Of a stretch of 64,000 bases of DNA, positions 20,727 to 30,975 are shown one piece after another. The number at the start of each line of letters is the position of its first letter. Position 1 is the first letter of the stretch. The DNA is from Cedecea neteri NBRC 105707 = ATCC 33855 (lineage in GTDB: Bacteria; Pseudomonadota; Gammaproteobacteria; Enterobacterales; Enterobacteriaceae): contig NZ_BCTL01000006.1 in NCBI RefSeq assembly GCF_001571265.1, positions 101,714 to 165,713 on the forward strand, read 5' to 3'. Under the pieces are notes generated by a model. It did not search any database. It was given only the letters and a program-made list of their open reading frames with translations, and was not told the origin of the DNA. The translations under genes were made by a program, and so were the position numbers.

Positions 20727-22121
20727 TCAAATAGCGTCTTCCGGCAGATTGAGGTCGCGACCTCGGGTTTCCGGGGCAAAGAAGGTTGTCACCAGGCCAA
20801 TCCCCGCCATCACCGCGAAGTAGAGTGCAATCGGCCACCAGTGCCCGGTCCAGGACAACAGCGCGGCGGCAACCAGCGGTGCGGTTCCGCCGGAAAGTAT
20901 CGACCCAAGCTCCTTCGCAAACGCCATTTTGGTGTAGCGGTTGGTGACCCCGAACAGCTCTACGCCCCAGGCCGCCTGCACGCCGAAAATCCCCAGCGAA
21001 GCCAGCCCCATCCCGACGACGATGGTCGGTATAACAATCATCGGCTCACGGGAGTCCAGCAGCATAAAGGCCGGGAAGGCGTAGATGATCAGCAGCAGGC
21101 AGAACCAGCGGTAAACGATACGGCGGCCAAAGCGATCGGAAAGCCAACCGGCAAAAGGAATAATCGCGAAGCCCAGCACCGAGGCGATCAGCACCGCCAG
21201 CGTGGGGACGGATTTATCTACCGCCAGCACTTTGGCGACGTAGCCGATGATAAACCCCTGAGCGAGATAAGACGGACCGTTTTCGCCAATGCGTAGTCCG
21301 ACCATCGTCCAGAAAGCACGAGTGCGTCGCCAGAAGCTGCGCGGGTCTTTCTGCTGCTGGGCCAGCCCTTTTTCCAGGCTCTGTTTGCGCTCGGCTTCCA
21401 GCAGCGCTTTCTGACGCTCAAAGACCGGCGTTTCACGCAGATGCTGACGGATGATCAGGGCAACAACGGCAATCAGCATGCTGCACAGGAAAGGAATACG
21501 CCAGCCCCAGGAGAGCAGCGTTTCTTTATCCATCTGCAGCACCAGCAGCCAGGTCAGAGAGGCCAGCAGCGTGCCGCTGTTGGAGCCGAGCCCGATGATA
21601 GAAGAGACCAGACCGCGACGTTTCACCGGGGCATATTCACCCAGCATCACGGTGCCGCCGGACAGCTCAGCGCCTGCGCCCAGCCCTTGAGCAAAACGCA
21701 GAATAACCAGGCAGGTTGGCGCCCAGACGCCAATTTGCGCGTAGCTCGGGATCAGGCCAATAAGCGTGGTGGAGCAGCCCATCAGCGCAATAGTAATGAT
21801 CATCACCATCTTTCTGCCGTAGCGGTCGCCCAGCCTGCCAAACAGCAGGGCGCCAATTGGCCGGGCAACGAACCCGACGGAGTAAGCGGCAAAGCTTGAA
21901 AGCAGCGCCATGACCGGCGTGGCATCCGGGAAGAAGACGTCACCAAAAATGATCCCGGCCGCCAGGCCATAAAGCGCGAAGTCGGCGTATTCCATGGTGG
22001 TACCAAGCCAGCAGGAGAAAGTCGCGCGAACAAAATCGCGTTTACCTTCCGGCGTGGCCAGGCGTTCCTCAGCAGCGTGCTGTTCGTCGGCCGGAGGGGG
22101 AGAGAAAGTGCTTGTCGTCAT
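20727..22121 (-). CDS. MFS transporter, metabolite:H+ symporter family
   Basis: A 464-residue permease of the MHS branch (ShiA/ProP-like), from the ATG at 22121; a GTG at 22133 is in frame. The conserved loops are LFGRLGDRYGRK after helix 2 and RFAQGLGAGAELSGG in helix 4, and a second GWLSDRFGRR loop follows. It is the first gene of an operon with the LacI regulator and nucleoside hydrolase. The substrate is unknown; a nucleoside or related compound is suggested by the neighbours only. Confidence 0.85.
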   Translation of the reverse strand: MTTSTFSPPPADEQHAAEERLATPEGKRDFVRATFSCWLGTTMEYADFALYGLAAGIIFGDVFFPDATPVMALLSSFAAYSVGFVARPIGALLFGRLGDRYGRKMVMIITIALMGCSTTLIGLIPSYAQIGVWAPTCLVILRFAQGLGAGAELSGGTVMLGEYAPVKRRGLVSSIIGLGSNSGTLLASLTWLLVLQMDKETLLSWGWRIPFLCSMLIAVVALIIRQHLRETPVFERQKALLEAERKQSLEKGLAQQQKDPRSFWRRTRAFWTMVGLRIGENGPSYLAQGFIIGYVAKVLAVDKSVPTLAVLIASVLGFAIIPFAGWLSDRFGRRIVYRWFCLLLIIYAFPAFMLLDSREPMIVIPTIVVGMGLASLGIFGVQAAWGVELFGVTNRYTKMAFAKELGSILSGGTAPLVAAALLSWTGHWWPIALYFAVMAGIGLVTTFFAPETRGRDLNLPEDAI

Positions 22122-22191
22122 TAGAATTCTCACAGAGATCGAACGTTATCTGTCGGCGATGATGCCATTTTTTAATCATTTCCCGCAGTGT

Positions 22192-22207
22192 ATCTACGCG
22201 CGTAGAT
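22192..22207 (-). promoter_or_regulatory. Perfect 16-bp palindrome, likely LacI-family operator
   Basis: ATCTACGCGCGTAGAT is exactly self-complementary with a central CpG, the usual layout of LacI-family operators. It lies about 70 bp upstream of the MFS gene that heads the operon containing the LacI regulator. Confidence 0.6.
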
Positions 22208-22264
22208 TGATCAACTTATTAAACCGAAAGTGAGAGTAAGGTAACTAAATGACAGAAATATGAC

Positions 22265-22383
22265 GAAAGGAATGACCCTCACCCTAACCCTCTCCCTGGA
22301 AGGGAGAGGGGACAGAACGGCGGCCAGGGCAAGGCGTGAGTTTTCTCCCTCGCCCCTTTGGGGAGAGGGCCGGGGGGAGGGGA
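22265..22383. repeat. Paired REP-like palindromic repeats
   Basis: Two G/C-rich palindromes in tandem. One contains CCCTCTCCC and GGGAGAGGG around TGGAA. The other contains CCCTCGCCCC and GGGGAGAGGG around TTT and ends in a G-rich tail. The outer parts can also pair with each other. This is the common enterobacterial intergenic repeat, here between the convergent side of dsdA and the upstream region of the MFS gene. It may stabilise mRNA ends or act in termination. Confidence 0.75.
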
Positions 22384-22387
22384 GATA

Positions 22388-23716
22388 TCAGCGAGCCTTC
22401 GCTAAATACTGTGCCATCTCAGCCTCAGGCACCATACCGCCCCCGGTGGCCCAGACCAGATGCGTCGCGTTATTAATCTGTTGGGCGCTAAAGCCCTGCA
22501 TCTCGTGGTAAGAGGCCGTGGCACAAACCCGCTGCGGCCCGGCCATGCCTGCCAGGGCCGAAGGCTCCAGGCGAATATTTTCTTCTTCCGCCAGCCAGCC
22601 GAGCATGTTGTACAGCGTTTGATCGTCCACGGTATAGAAGCCGTCCAGCAGCCTTTGCATTGCTCTGCCGACAAAGCCGGAAGCTCGTCCCACGGCCAGG
22701 CCGTCGGCGGCGGTCAGGTTATCGATGCCGATATCCTGCACGGAAAGCGCATCATGCAGGCCGGTGTAAACGCCTAACAGCATGCAGGGGGAGTGAGTGG
22801 GCTCGGCAAAAATACAGTGAACGTGATCGCCGAAGGCCAGCTTCAGCCCAAATGCTACACCACCGGGGCCGCCGCCGACGCCGCAGGGCAGATAGACGAA
22901 CAAAGGATGCTGTTCATCAACGGTAATCGCCTGCCGTGAGAATTGGTCTTTCAGCCGTTGACCGGCGACGGCGTAACCCAGGAACAGCGTGCGGGAGTTT
23001 TCATCATCGATAAAGAAACAGTTGGCGTCCGCCTCGGCGGCTTTTCGCCCCTGCTCAACGGCGACGCCGTAATCTTCGGCGTATTCAACCACCTCAACGC
23101 CGTGGCTGCGCAGTTTGGCTTTTTTCCATTCGCGGGCGTCGGCGGACATATGCACCGTGACGAGGAAGCCAATTCGGGCGCTGATGATACCAATCGACAG
23201 ACCCAGGTTGCCGGTAGAGCCAACGGCAATACTGTAGCGGCTGAAAAACTCACGTAATTCAGGAGACAGCAGCTTGCTGTAATCATCTTCGAGGTTAAGT
23301 AGCCCGGCCTCGATAGCCAGCTTTTCCGCGTGAGTCAGGACTTCATAAATGCCCCCGCGAGCCTTAATCGAGCCGGAAATAGGCAGGTGACTGTCTTTTT
23401 TCAGCCACAGATTGCCGCAGAGTTTCTGCCCATTTTCTTTTTCCAGCCGCTTTTGCATCGCCGGAATGGCAGCCAGCTCTGACTCGATAATACCGCCGGT
23501 TGCTGCGGTTTCCGGGAAGGCTTTCGCCAGATAAGGCGCAAAGCGAGCCAGCCGGGCGTGCGCTTCTTTCACGTCCTGCTCTGTCAGGCCAACATGCGGT
23601 AAACCTTCGGCAAGAGAGGTCGTTCCTGGGTTAAACCAGGTCGTTTCGTTCAGGGCGGTAAGCTCGCTGAGCAGCGGGAATTTTTCGGTTAATGCGTTTA
23701 TTTCTGTCGATTTCAT
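22388..23716 (-). CDS. dsdA: D-serine ammonia-lyase DsdA
   Basis: A 442-residue PLP-dependent dehydratase that converts D-serine to pyruvate and ammonia. The PLP lysine is in [14 protein letters not shown]. The phosphate-binding glycine-rich loop is in [15 protein letters not shown] near residue 170, and [18 protein letters not shown] is also characteristic. It is the second gene of the dsdXA operon and allows detoxification and use of D-serine, as found in urine and the gut. Confidence 0.97.
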   Translation of the reverse strand: MKSTEINALTEKFPLLSELTALNETTWFNPGTTSLAEGLPHVGLTEQDVKEAHARLARFAPYLAKAFPETAATGGIIESELAAIPAMQKRLEKENGQKLCGNLWLKKDSHLPISGSIKARGGIYEVLTHAEKLAIEAGLLNLEDDYSKLLSPELREFFSRYSIAVGSTGNLGLSIGIISARIGFLVTVHMSADAREWKKAKLRSHGVEVVEYAEDYGVAVEQGRKAAEADANCFFIDDENSRTLFLGYAVAGQRLKDQFSRQAITVDEQHPLFVYLPCGVGGGPGGVAFGLKLAFGDHVHCIFAEPTHSPCMLLGVYTGLHDALSVQDIGIDNLTAADGLAVGRASGFVGRAMQRLLDGFYTVDDQTLYNMLGWLAEEENIRLEPSALAGMAGPQRVCATASYHEMQGFSAQQINNATHLVWATGGGMVPEAEMAQYLAKAR

Positions 23717-23733
23717 AACAAGCCTCTTGGCGC

Positions 23734-25071
23734 TCAGATGATAAAGGAAAGCAGGAATGTGCCAGCCAGTGCAACTAAAGAAGCGATGAATGTCGCCGTG
23801 GTGTAGTACTTAAAGGTTTCATGGAGCGTGGCGCCGCAGTATTGCTTCACCAGCCAGAACAGCGAGTCGGTCACAATGGTGCAGCCGATAGCGCCGGAGC
23901 CGATGGCGAGCGTCACAATCTCGGGGCTGACGTTGGGATAGAGCGGCAGCAGCGGGGCAACGATAGCCGTGGCGCCCATCATCGCCACGGTGGCGGAGCC
24001 GACGGCGGCGTGAAGAATAAGCGCAACCAGCCAGGCGAGCAGGATCGGGTGTAGATGCAGGCTGGAAAGGCTCAGCGCGAGGCTGTCGGCCATGCCGCTG
24101 GCCTTGAGAATGGCGTTAAACGCGCCGCCGGCGCCGATAATCATCAGGATATTCGCAATGGAGCCAAAGCCATTTTCGGTGTGGCTCAGCAGCGTCGCGA
24201 TACTCATGTGCTGGCGCAGGCCCAGCAGATAATAGGCCACGAAAACGGCGATAAACATGGCGGTAATCGGGTTGCCGATAAACTCCAGCGCGGTATACGT
24301 CGTGCTGCCCGGCGTCATGTTTAGTTCCGCGAGCGTTTTCGCCAGCATCAGGAAAATAGGCAGCAGCACGGTAAACAGCGTGGCGCTCAGGGACGGCAGA
24401 GAAGCCGCGTCTCGCGTTTGCAGATCCGAAAATTCAGCGGGAACGGATTTAAACGGCAGGCGATTGCCCAGGCACTTCAGGAAGAGCGGGCCACCTACCA
24501 GAGACGCCAGCAGGCCAACCGCCAGGCCATACACAATCACGGTGCCTACGTCAGCGCCGAGTTTGTTGGTCACGAACAGCGCCGCCGGGTGGGGGGGCAC
24601 CACGCAGTGAACCGCCATCAGCGCGGTACACAGCGGGATCGCCAGTTTCAGCAAAGAAATGTGGGTCTTTTTGGCGATGGAAAAGGCCAGCGGGATCAGC
24701 AGTACCACGCCAACCTCAACGAACAGCGTAATGCCGCAAATCAGCCCGACCAGTACCATAATCACGTCGGCGGAGAGCCAGCGGCAGCGCTGCAGCGCCA
24801 GGCCAATACGCTCGGCGGCACCGGAGACTTCCATCATTTTTCCCAGAATGGTGCCCAGTCCGATGACCGCGGCTAAAAAGCCCAGCGTGCCGCCGATGCC
24901 GCTTTCCACCGCGTTAACCATCTCCAGCGGGCCCATGCCCATCATCACGCCGACGAAAAAGCTCGCCAGCAGCAGCGCGAGGAAAGGATGAAGCTTCAGT
25001 TTTACGATGGTCAGCACGATTAAAATTATGCTGGCAAGCAGCGTACCCACCACCCAGATTTGCGATCCCAT
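23734..25071 (-). CDS. dsdX: D-serine transporter DsdX
   Basis: A 445-residue gluconate:H+ symporter (GntP)-family permease with about 12 hydrophobic segments. [13 protein letters not shown] and [14 protein letters not shown] are family motifs. It is 17 bp upstream of dsdA and divergent from dsdC, as in E. coli, where DsdX is a D-serine/proton symporter. Confidence 0.95.
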   Translation of the reverse strand: MGSQIWVVGTLLASIILIVLTIVKLKLHPFLALLLASFFVGVMMGMGPLEMVNAVESGIGGTLGFLAAVIGLGTILGKMMEVSGAAERIGLALQRCRWLSADVIMVLVGLICGITLFVEVGVVLLIPLAFSIAKKTHISLLKLAIPLCTALMAVHCVVPPHPAALFVTNKLGADVGTVIVYGLAVGLLASLVGGPLFLKCLGNRLPFKSVPAEFSDLQTRDAASLPSLSATLFTVLLPIFLMLAKTLAELNMTPGSTTYTALEFIGNPITAMFIAVFVAYYLLGLRQHMSIATLLSHTENGFGSIANILMIIGAGGAFNAILKASGMADSLALSLSSLHLHPILLAWLVALILHAAVGSATVAMMGATAIVAPLLPLYPNVSPEIVTLAIGSGAIGCTIVTDSLFWLVKQYCGATLHETFKYYTTATFIASLVALAGTFLLSFII

Positions 25072-25294
25072 TAGTTATCCTCCTGTGCATCATTGCGGGG
25101 TATTGGATAAAAATGCGCCTGGGCTGACAAACGATAAAACTGGCCTTTCGCATGAGCTAAATTGAACCAACAGAGTGATTTACGTCGAGATAAGGCGATG
25201 AAGTGTGTTTCAGGTTCGGTTTTCTTCAACTAAATGCTGCTGGTTAGCCGTGGATTTTTTAAACTTGGCTGCTGGAATTGAGAAGGAGGTCACG

Positions 25295-26230
25295 ATGGAA
25301 ACGTCACGCGAAGGGCGCAATCGGTTATTAAACGGCTGGCAGCTGTCGAAGCTGTACACCTTTGAGGTGGCGGCGCGCCATCAATCTTTTGCGCTGGCGG
25401 CGGATGAACTGTCGCTGAGTCCCAGCGCCGTTAGCCACCGGATAAACCAGCTGGAAGAGGAGCTGGGGATCCAGCTTTTTGTTCGCTCGCACCGTAAAGT
25501 GGAGCTGACGCATGAAGGCAAGCGGGTGTTCTGGGCGCTGAAATCGTCTCTGGATACGCTGAACCAGGAGATTCTGGATATCAAAAATCAGGAACTCTCT
25601 GGCACGCTGACCGTGTACTCAAGGCCGTCAATTGCCCAGTGCTGGCTGGTGCCTGCGCTGGAGGATTTTACCCAGCGCTACCCTTCTATTTCGTTAACCA
25701 TTCTGACCGGGAACGACAACCTGAATTTACAGCGTGCAGGCATCGATCTGGCGCTCTATTTTGACGATGCGCCTTCCTCACAGCTGAGCCACCATTTCCT
25801 GATGGATGAGGCGATTTTGCCGGTTTGCAGCCCGGAATATGCCCGCCGCTTTGAGCTTCATTCGCGGCCTTCTCAGCTGCGCCACTGCACTTTGCTGCAC
25901 GATCGGCAGGCGTGGAGCAATGATTCCGGCACCGACGAGTGGTACAGCTGGGCGCAGCAGTTTGGCATTGAGCTGCCCGCTTCGACGGGCATAGGCTTCG
26001 ATCGCTCTGACCTGGCGGTGATTGCCGCGATGAACCACGTTGGCGTGGCGATGGGACGAAAAAGGCTGGTACAGAAGCGGCTGGAGCGGGGCGAACTCAT
26101 CGCCCCTTTTGGGGATAACACGTTGAAATGCCATCAGCATTACTACATTTCGACCCTTGCTGACCGACAATGGCCGAAGATTGACGCTTTTATCAGCTGG
26201 CTTAAAGCCCTGGCCGAAGAGGCAAAATAA
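25295..26230 (+). CDS. dsdC: LysR-family activator of D-serine utilisation DsdC
   Basis: A 311-residue LysR regulator that activates dsdXA with D-serine. I chose the ATG at 25295 because of the strong AAGGAGGT seven bases upstream and the match to the E. coli start (RNRLLNGWQLSK). The frame is open from 25205. The helix-turn-helix lies in FALAADELSLSPSAVSHRIN. The binding-domain segment SGTDEWYSWAQQFG and C-terminal HQHYYISTL are as in DsdC. The 223-bp gap to dsdX holds the divergent promoters. Confidence 0.95.
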   Translation: METSREGRNRLLNGWQLSKLYTFEVAARHQSFALAADELSLSPSAVSHRINQLEEELGIQLFVRSHRKVELTHEGKRVFWALKSSLDTLNQEILDIKNQELSGTLTVYSRPSIAQCWLVPALEDFTQRYPSISLTILTGNDNLNLQRAGIDLALYFDDAPSSQLSHHFLMDEAILPVCSPEYARRFELHSRPSQLRHCTLLHDRQAWSNDSGTDEWYSWAQQFGIELPASTGIGFDRSDLAVIAAMNHVGVAMGRKRLVQKRLERGELIAPFGDNTLKCHQHYYISTLADRQWPKIDAFISWLKALAEEAK

Positions 26231-26231
26231 C

Positions 26232-27416
26232 TTACACCGCCTCGCCGTGATGCTGGAATCGCTGCGCCAGCGGCAGCCAGCAGCACAGGATCAGCACGCC
26301 CATTGCCGTCATTAGCATCCCGATGCTGTATTGCCCGGTTTGCGGCATCAGCGCGGAGAACCAGGCCATCACGCCGGAGCCGATGTTTTGCAGGCCGCCA
26401 ACCAGCGCGCCTGCGGTACCGGCGAGGAACGGGAACGGCTCCATCGCGCCGCTGGTCGCCAGCGGGAACAGCATGCCTGCGCCGAAGAAGAACAGCGCCG
26501 CAGGTACCAGCAGCGTCCAGATATTCATGATGCCGAACCAGCCGGGGATCCACATCAAAATACCGGCGAACAGGCAGCTCAATACGGCCTGCCACATCAG
26601 GCTGGAGAAGCGCACGTTCTGGCGGCCCGCATACCAGGAGCCAAAAAACGCCGCCGGAATAGGCAGAATAAACAGAATGCTGACCACCACGCCGTTCAGG
26701 CCCAGTACACCGCCCATCAGCACGCCGGAGCAGGCTTCAAACACCGCCACGCCCGCCAGCCCACCGACCAGCATCAGCAGATAGCAGTTGAAGGAGATAT
26801 TGCCGAGCAGCATTTTGTAGCTGCGCATCAGGCGCGGCGGCGCGGCGTCCGCCGGGCGGGTTTCCGGCAGCCAGCGCCACATAGAAAACGCCACAATGGC
26901 GCACAGCAGCAGCAGGAAGCCGTAGCAGGCGCGCCAGCCCCAGACGCTGTCCAGCATCCCGCCGATAACCGGCGCCAGCAGCGGGCTGACCAGAATACCC
27001 ATGTTCAGCAGGCTGTTGGCCTGGCGTAAATCGCCGCCTTCGTAGAGGTCGCGCGGCATGGTTCTCGCCATCACCCCGACCACGCCGGTGCCCATGCCCT
27101 GCAGGGCGCTCGCCAGCACCAGAATATACAAATTAGTGGTAAACAACGCGCCGAGCGTGGCCAGCATGAAAATCACCATGCCGGCGAGGATCACCGGGCG
27201 GCGGCCAATGCGGTCGGAAAGTGGGCCATAAAACAGCTGCGACACGCCGTAGGTAAACAAATAGGCCGCCATCACGCGCTGGATTGCGCCGCTGCGCACG
27301 CCCATTTCATGAGCCATATCGGGAATCGAAGGAATATAAATCGTCTGGGTCATCTGCCCGACAGCAACCAGCAGAATCAACATCATCAGCAGGTGGATAT
27401 TGGCTAACTTTCTCAT
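26232..27416 (-). CDS. emrD: Multidrug efflux MFS transporter EmrD
   Basis: A 394-residue drug:H+ antiporter (DHA1) with 12 membrane segments. I chose the ATG at 27416 (MRKLANIHLLMMLILL), which matches the E. coli start; the frame stays open to 27542. YGPLSDRIGRRPVIL is the motif A loop, and MGILVSPLLAPVIGG is motif C. It is convergent with dsdC, with one base between the stop codons. In E. coli it confers resistance to uncouplers and detergents. Confidence 0.95.
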   Translation of the reverse strand: MRKLANIHLLMMLILLVAVGQMTQTIYIPSIPDMAHEMGVRSGAIQRVMAAYLFTYGVSQLFYGPLSDRIGRRPVILAGMVIFMLATLGALFTTNLYILVLASALQGMGTGVVGVMARTMPRDLYEGGDLRQANSLLNMGILVSPLLAPVIGGMLDSVWGWRACYGFLLLLCAIVAFSMWRWLPETRPADAAPPRLMRSYKMLLGNISFNCYLLMLVGGLAGVAVFEACSGVLMGGVLGLNGVVVSILFILPIPAAFFGSWYAGRQNVRFSSLMWQAVLSCLFAGILMWIPGWFGIMNIWTLLVPAALFFFGAGMLFPLATSGAMEPFPFLAGTAGALVGGLQNIGSGVMAWFSALMPQTGQYSIGMLMTAMGVLILCCWLPLAQRFQHHGEAV

Positions 27417-27673
27417 GGCGTCCGATCGTTTACCTGTAAAGAGAGAAATGCTTCGCAGCGTATTTTGCTGTGTATGTTTTGAAAGCGAGAGGAATCTATC
27501 ACAACCTAGGCAATAAGCCAGATGATGAGGCTGTTTTAACAACAGATTTACGTGTTGGTTTGTAAAGCGAAAGCGGCAATTTTTATTGCCACCAAACGCC
27601 CTTTTTTGCCCCGCAACGGTGCAATCTTCGTTAACCCTCAGGGAATTACATTTGTTTACAGGTTAAATACAAA

Positions 27674-27688
27674 TGCGTATATTTCTCA
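27674..27688 (+). promoter_or_regulatory. Possible Fur box upstream of the siderophore receptor
   Basis: TGCGTATATTTCTCA matches the Fur 7-1-7 consensus at 10 of 14 informative positions and lies about 95 bp upstream of the receptor start. The 367-bp gap 27417-27783 otherwise holds an AT-rich promoter region and a GGCAAT-ATTGCC hairpin near 27580. Iron control is expected for the gene class; this site is a moderate match. Confidence 0.4.
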
Positions 27689-27783
27689 TCCGCATTTAAT
27701 CGTGCGCGTTTTTATAAAAATCAAAAAAGTGCCGGCCACGGAAAACGCCGCCGCACCATAAAAATTCAAAATGAGGGTTTAAC

Positions 27784-29949
27784 ATGGCATTGGTTAACTT
27801 CTCCAGGGAACGGTTCACGTTACGGGCAGGCGGCCCATCATTGCTGGCGGCGGCCGTTGCGCTGGCGCTGCTCCCTTCTGCGCGGGCAGAAGACACCATC
27901 ACGGTGAATACTCAGGCGGAGGATCCGCTGGCTGGGCAGGCGCAGGATTACAGCGTCAAAACCACCACCACCGGCACCAAACTGCTGCTGGTCCCGCGCG
28001 ATATTCCCCAGTCCGTCAGCGTCATCAGCCAGCAGCGCATGCAGGATCAAAACCTGCAAACCATCGGCGACGTGCTGGATAACACCACCGGCATCAGCAC
28101 CAAGCTGGTAGACAGCAGCCGCGCCACCTACTTCGCGCGTGGCTTCTTCATCAGCAACTATGCCTACGACGACATGCCCACGCAGGTTAGCGACGTCTGG
28201 GACTTCGGCGATACCGGCTCGGATACCGCCGTGTACGAAAATATCGAAGTGGTACGCGGCGCGGCAGGATTGATGAGCGGCAGCGGCAACCCATCGGCGT
28301 ACATCAATATGGTTCGCAAGCATGCCGACAGCCGTGAGTTTAAAGGCAACGTTTCCGCCAGCTACGGCAGTTGGGACAAGCAGCGCTATGTGGCCGATCT
28401 CTCCGCGCCGCTGAGCGAGTCCGGCAACGTGCGGGGCCGCGTGGTCACCGGCTACCAGGACAACGACACCTGGCTGGACAAAAGCCACTACCGCAAGAAA
28501 TTCATCTATGGCGTAGTGGACGCCGATTTGACCGACTCCACCACGCTTTCTGTCGGCTACGACTACCAGGAAAGCAATGACGACAGCCCGACCTGGGGCG
28601 GCCTGCCCACCTGGTATGCCGACGGCAGCCGGACGCACTTTAGCCGCAGCGCCACCACCGCGCCTGACTGGGCTTACTCCAACAAAGACGCCACCAAAGT
28701 GTTCGCTAACCTGGTCCAGCGCTTTGATAACGGCTGGGAAGCGCGCATTAACACGCTGCACGCCGAAACCAACTTCGACTCTAAGTTGATGTACGTCACC
28801 GGCTTCCCGGATAAAGTGACCGGGGCGGGCACCAGCGCCTATGGCGGCTGGAACCGGGGCGAGCGTAAACAGGATTCGGTGGATGCGTTTGTGCGCGGCG
28901 GTTTTGAGCTGTTTGGCCGCCAGCACGAGCTGATGTTCGGCGGCAGCTATAGCCGCCAGCGTAACCACTACGACAACGCCATGCCGAACACCGGCTTGCC
29001 TTACGGCGGCATCGCGATGGACAGCTTCTACAGCAACGTCGCGGACCCGAGCTGGTCTGCCTTCTCGCTCTACAGCAAAGACGTGGTGCGCCAGCAATCC
29101 GCCTATACCGCGGCACGTTTCTCGCTGGCTGACCCGCTGCACCTGATTGTGGGGGCCCGCTATACCGAATGGGACGCGGACTACAATCCGTCCACCGCGC
29201 CGCAAACCAGTCTGAGCAGCAAAAAGCATGACGTGACGCCTTACGCGGGCCTGGTTTACGACATCAACGATACCTGGTCGGCCTACACCAGCTACACCTC
29301 CATCTTCCAGCCGACCGACAAGCGCGACGTTAACGGCGATTATCTCGACCCGACCACCGGGAAGAGCTATGAAGCGGGCGTGAAGGCGGACTGGTTTAAC
29401 ACCCGCCTTACCACCTCATTGGCGGTATTCCGCATCGAACAGGATAAAGTGGCCCAGTCGCTCGGCACGCCGGTTAACGGCAACCCTGGCGAAACGGCGT
29501 ATAAATCCGTGGACGGCACCGTGAGCCGCGGCGTGGAGTTCGAGCTGAACGGCGCGCTGACCGATAACTGGCAGCTCACCTTCGGGGCTTCTCGCTACGT
29601 GGCGGATGACAATAATGGCGAGGCGGTGAACCCGGACCAGCCGCGCACTACTATGAAGCTGTTTACCCGCTACCAGCTGCCGATGCTGCCGGAAGTGACC
29701 GTGGGCGGCGGCGTGAACTGGCAGGGTAAAACCTGGCAGGATGCCTACGGCCCGAACGGCAATACGCGTATTAAGCAGGGCAGCTACGCGCTGGTGGATC
29801 TCTTCACCCGCTACCAGGTGACGAAAAACTTCGCCGTACAGGGCAACATCAACAACCTGTTCGACAAAGAATATGAATCCTGGCTGTCCGATTATGTGGT
29901 TTACGGCGCGCCGCGCAGCTTCTCGCTGACGGCAAACTACAGCTTCTAA
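27784..29949 (+). CDS. TonB-dependent ferric siderophore receptor, FhuE-like
   Basis: A 721-residue outer-membrane receptor. The signal peptide ends near PSARA-E. Next come a short TonB-box region (DTITVN), the plug domain with RDIPQSVSVISQQRM, TIGDVLDNTTGIS and EVVRGAAGLMSGSGNPSAYINMVRKHA, and a 22-strand barrel ending in the aromatic residue of ANYSF. Segments such as SPTWGGLPTWYADG, YTSIFQP, GTVSRGVEFELNGALTDNWQL and GGGVNWQ closely resemble E. coli FhuE, the coprogen/rhodotorulic acid receptor. A xenosiderophore of hydroxamate type is the likely ligand. The flanking LysR gene is convergent. Confidence 0.9.
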   Translation: MALVNFSRERFTLRAGGPSLLAAAVALALLPSARAEDTITVNTQAEDPLAGQAQDYSVKTTTTGTKLLLVPRDIPQSVSVISQQRMQDQNLQTIGDVLDNTTGISTKLVDSSRATYFARGFFISNYAYDDMPTQVSDVWDFGDTGSDTAVYENIEVVRGAAGLMSGSGNPSAYINMVRKHADSREFKGNVSASYGSWDKQRYVADLSAPLSESGNVRGRVVTGYQDNDTWLDKSHYRKKFIYGVVDADLTDSTTLSVGYDYQESNDDSPTWGGLPTWYADGSRTHFSRSATTAPDWAYSNKDATKVFANLVQRFDNGWEARINTLHAETNFDSKLMYVTGFPDKVTGAGTSAYGGWNRGERKQDSVDAFVRGGFELFGRQHELMFGGSYSRQRNHYDNAMPNTGLPYGGIAMDSFYSNVADPSWSAFSLYSKDVVRQQSAYTAARFSLADPLHLIVGARYTEWDADYNPSTAPQTSLSSKKHDVTPYAGLVYDINDTWSAYTSYTSIFQPTDKRDVNGDYLDPTTGKSYEAGVKADWFNTRLTTSLAVFRIEQDKVAQSLGTPVNGNPGETAYKSVDGTVSRGVEFELNGALTDNWQLTFGASRYVADDNNGEAVNPDQPRTTMKLFTRYQLPMLPEVTVGGGVNWQGKTWQDAYGPNGNTRIKQGSYALVDLFTRYQVTKNFAVQGNINNLFDKEYESWLSDYVVYGAPRSFSLTANYSF

Positions 29950-29963
29950 GCGTTACGGGGAGG

Positions 29964-30866
29964 TCAATGACCTCCCTGACTTCTTTCCCGCGCCAGCGCC
30001 AGGAAGGCGGCCAGCCCGGCGGAAGGATGCCGCCTGCCGGAATAGTAAAGGCAAAGCCCCGGGAAGGGCGGCGTCCAGGCTTCCAGCAGGCGAACCAGCT
30101 TGCCGGCGCGGATTTCGTCGGCGACGTTTTGCTCCATGAAAAAGCCAATCCCGATGCCTTCCAGCACCGCCTCCCGCGCCAGCGAGGCTTCGTCCAGCGT
30201 CAGCGGGCCGCGCACATCAATGGGCGCGACTTCACCCTGTTTTTCCAGATGCCAGCGGTAGAGGGAACCGTCCGGCAGCCGGACGCGAATACAGGCGTGA
30301 TTCAGCAGGTCGCCCGGCGTTAGTGGTGCGCCGTGCTCCGCCAGATAAGCCGGGGAGGCAACGACGGCGAAGCGCTGCGGCTGTCCAAGCGAAAGTGCAA
30401 TCATATCGGCAGGCACCAGCCCGGCGACGCGCACGCCAAGATCGAACCCTTCCGCAACGATATCAACCAGTTTTCCTTCGGTCACAAGGTCGACCTGCAT
30501 CTCCGGATAGCGGCGTAAAAACTCAAAAACCAGCGACGAAAGCACCTGGCGAGCGGCAAACGGCGGCGCGTTGATGCGCAGCACGCCGGACGGAGTATCT
30601 CGGTGCGCCCGCACGCTCTCCAGGGCGTCGTTCAGCCCCTGAAGAGACGGGCTGACTCTCTCGATAAAGAGCCTGCCGGCCTCCGTCAGCGACACGCTGC
30701 GGGTGGTGCGGTTGAACAGGCGCACGCCAAGCTCGGCCTCAAATTTTGCCAGCGTATGGCTGAGCGCCGTGGTTGAAACGCCCAGATCGATAGCTGCCGC
30801 ACGGAAAGATCCCCGGCGAGCGATGGCCTGCACGGCTTCGATATCGCCGAGGGCTATGCGCGACAT
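29964..30866 (-). CDS. LysR-family regulator
   Basis: A 300-residue LysR regulator of the large CrgA/DmlR-like group. [21 protein letters not shown] and [20 protein letters not shown] form the DNA-binding domain, and [15 protein letters not shown] follows. It is divergent from a short-chain dehydrogenase 110 bp away, the usual arrangement for a LysR regulator and its target. Confidence 0.87.
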   Translation of the reverse strand: MSRIALGDIEAVQAIARRGSFRAAAIDLGVSTTALSHTLAKFEAELGVRLFNRTTRSVSLTEAGRLFIERVSPSLQGLNDALESVRAHRDTPSGVLRINAPPFAARQVLSSLVFEFLRRYPEMQVDLVTEGKLVDIVAEGFDLGVRVAGLVPADMIALSLGQPQRFAVVASPAYLAEHGAPLTPGDLLNHACIRVRLPDGSLYRWHLEKQGEVAPIDVRGPLTLDEASLAREAVLEGIGIGFFMEQNVADEIRAGKLVRLLEAWTPPFPGLCLYYSGRRHPSAGLAAFLALARERSQGGH

Positions 30867-30975
30867 TGTCCCGATTCCTTCATCATTTCATCCCGGTTTG
30901 TCCCAATTGTTTAAATTATACCGCGTTCTTAGAGTAGTGATACGGCAGGTAAATCGACTTTCTGGAGAACGTAAA

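Noticed and set aside
22260..22385. CRISPR array or origin in the repeated G/C-rich stretch
   Set aside because: There are only two palindromic units of unequal sequence with no regular spacers; it fits paired REP-like elements.
24055..24876. Long plus-strand open frames inside dsdX, and many similar antisense frames over GC-rich genes
   Set aside because: They lie wholly within genes with strong family matches, have atypical amino-acid composition (Arg, Gln, His and Ala rich) and lack ribosome sites, so they are shadows of the real coding strand.
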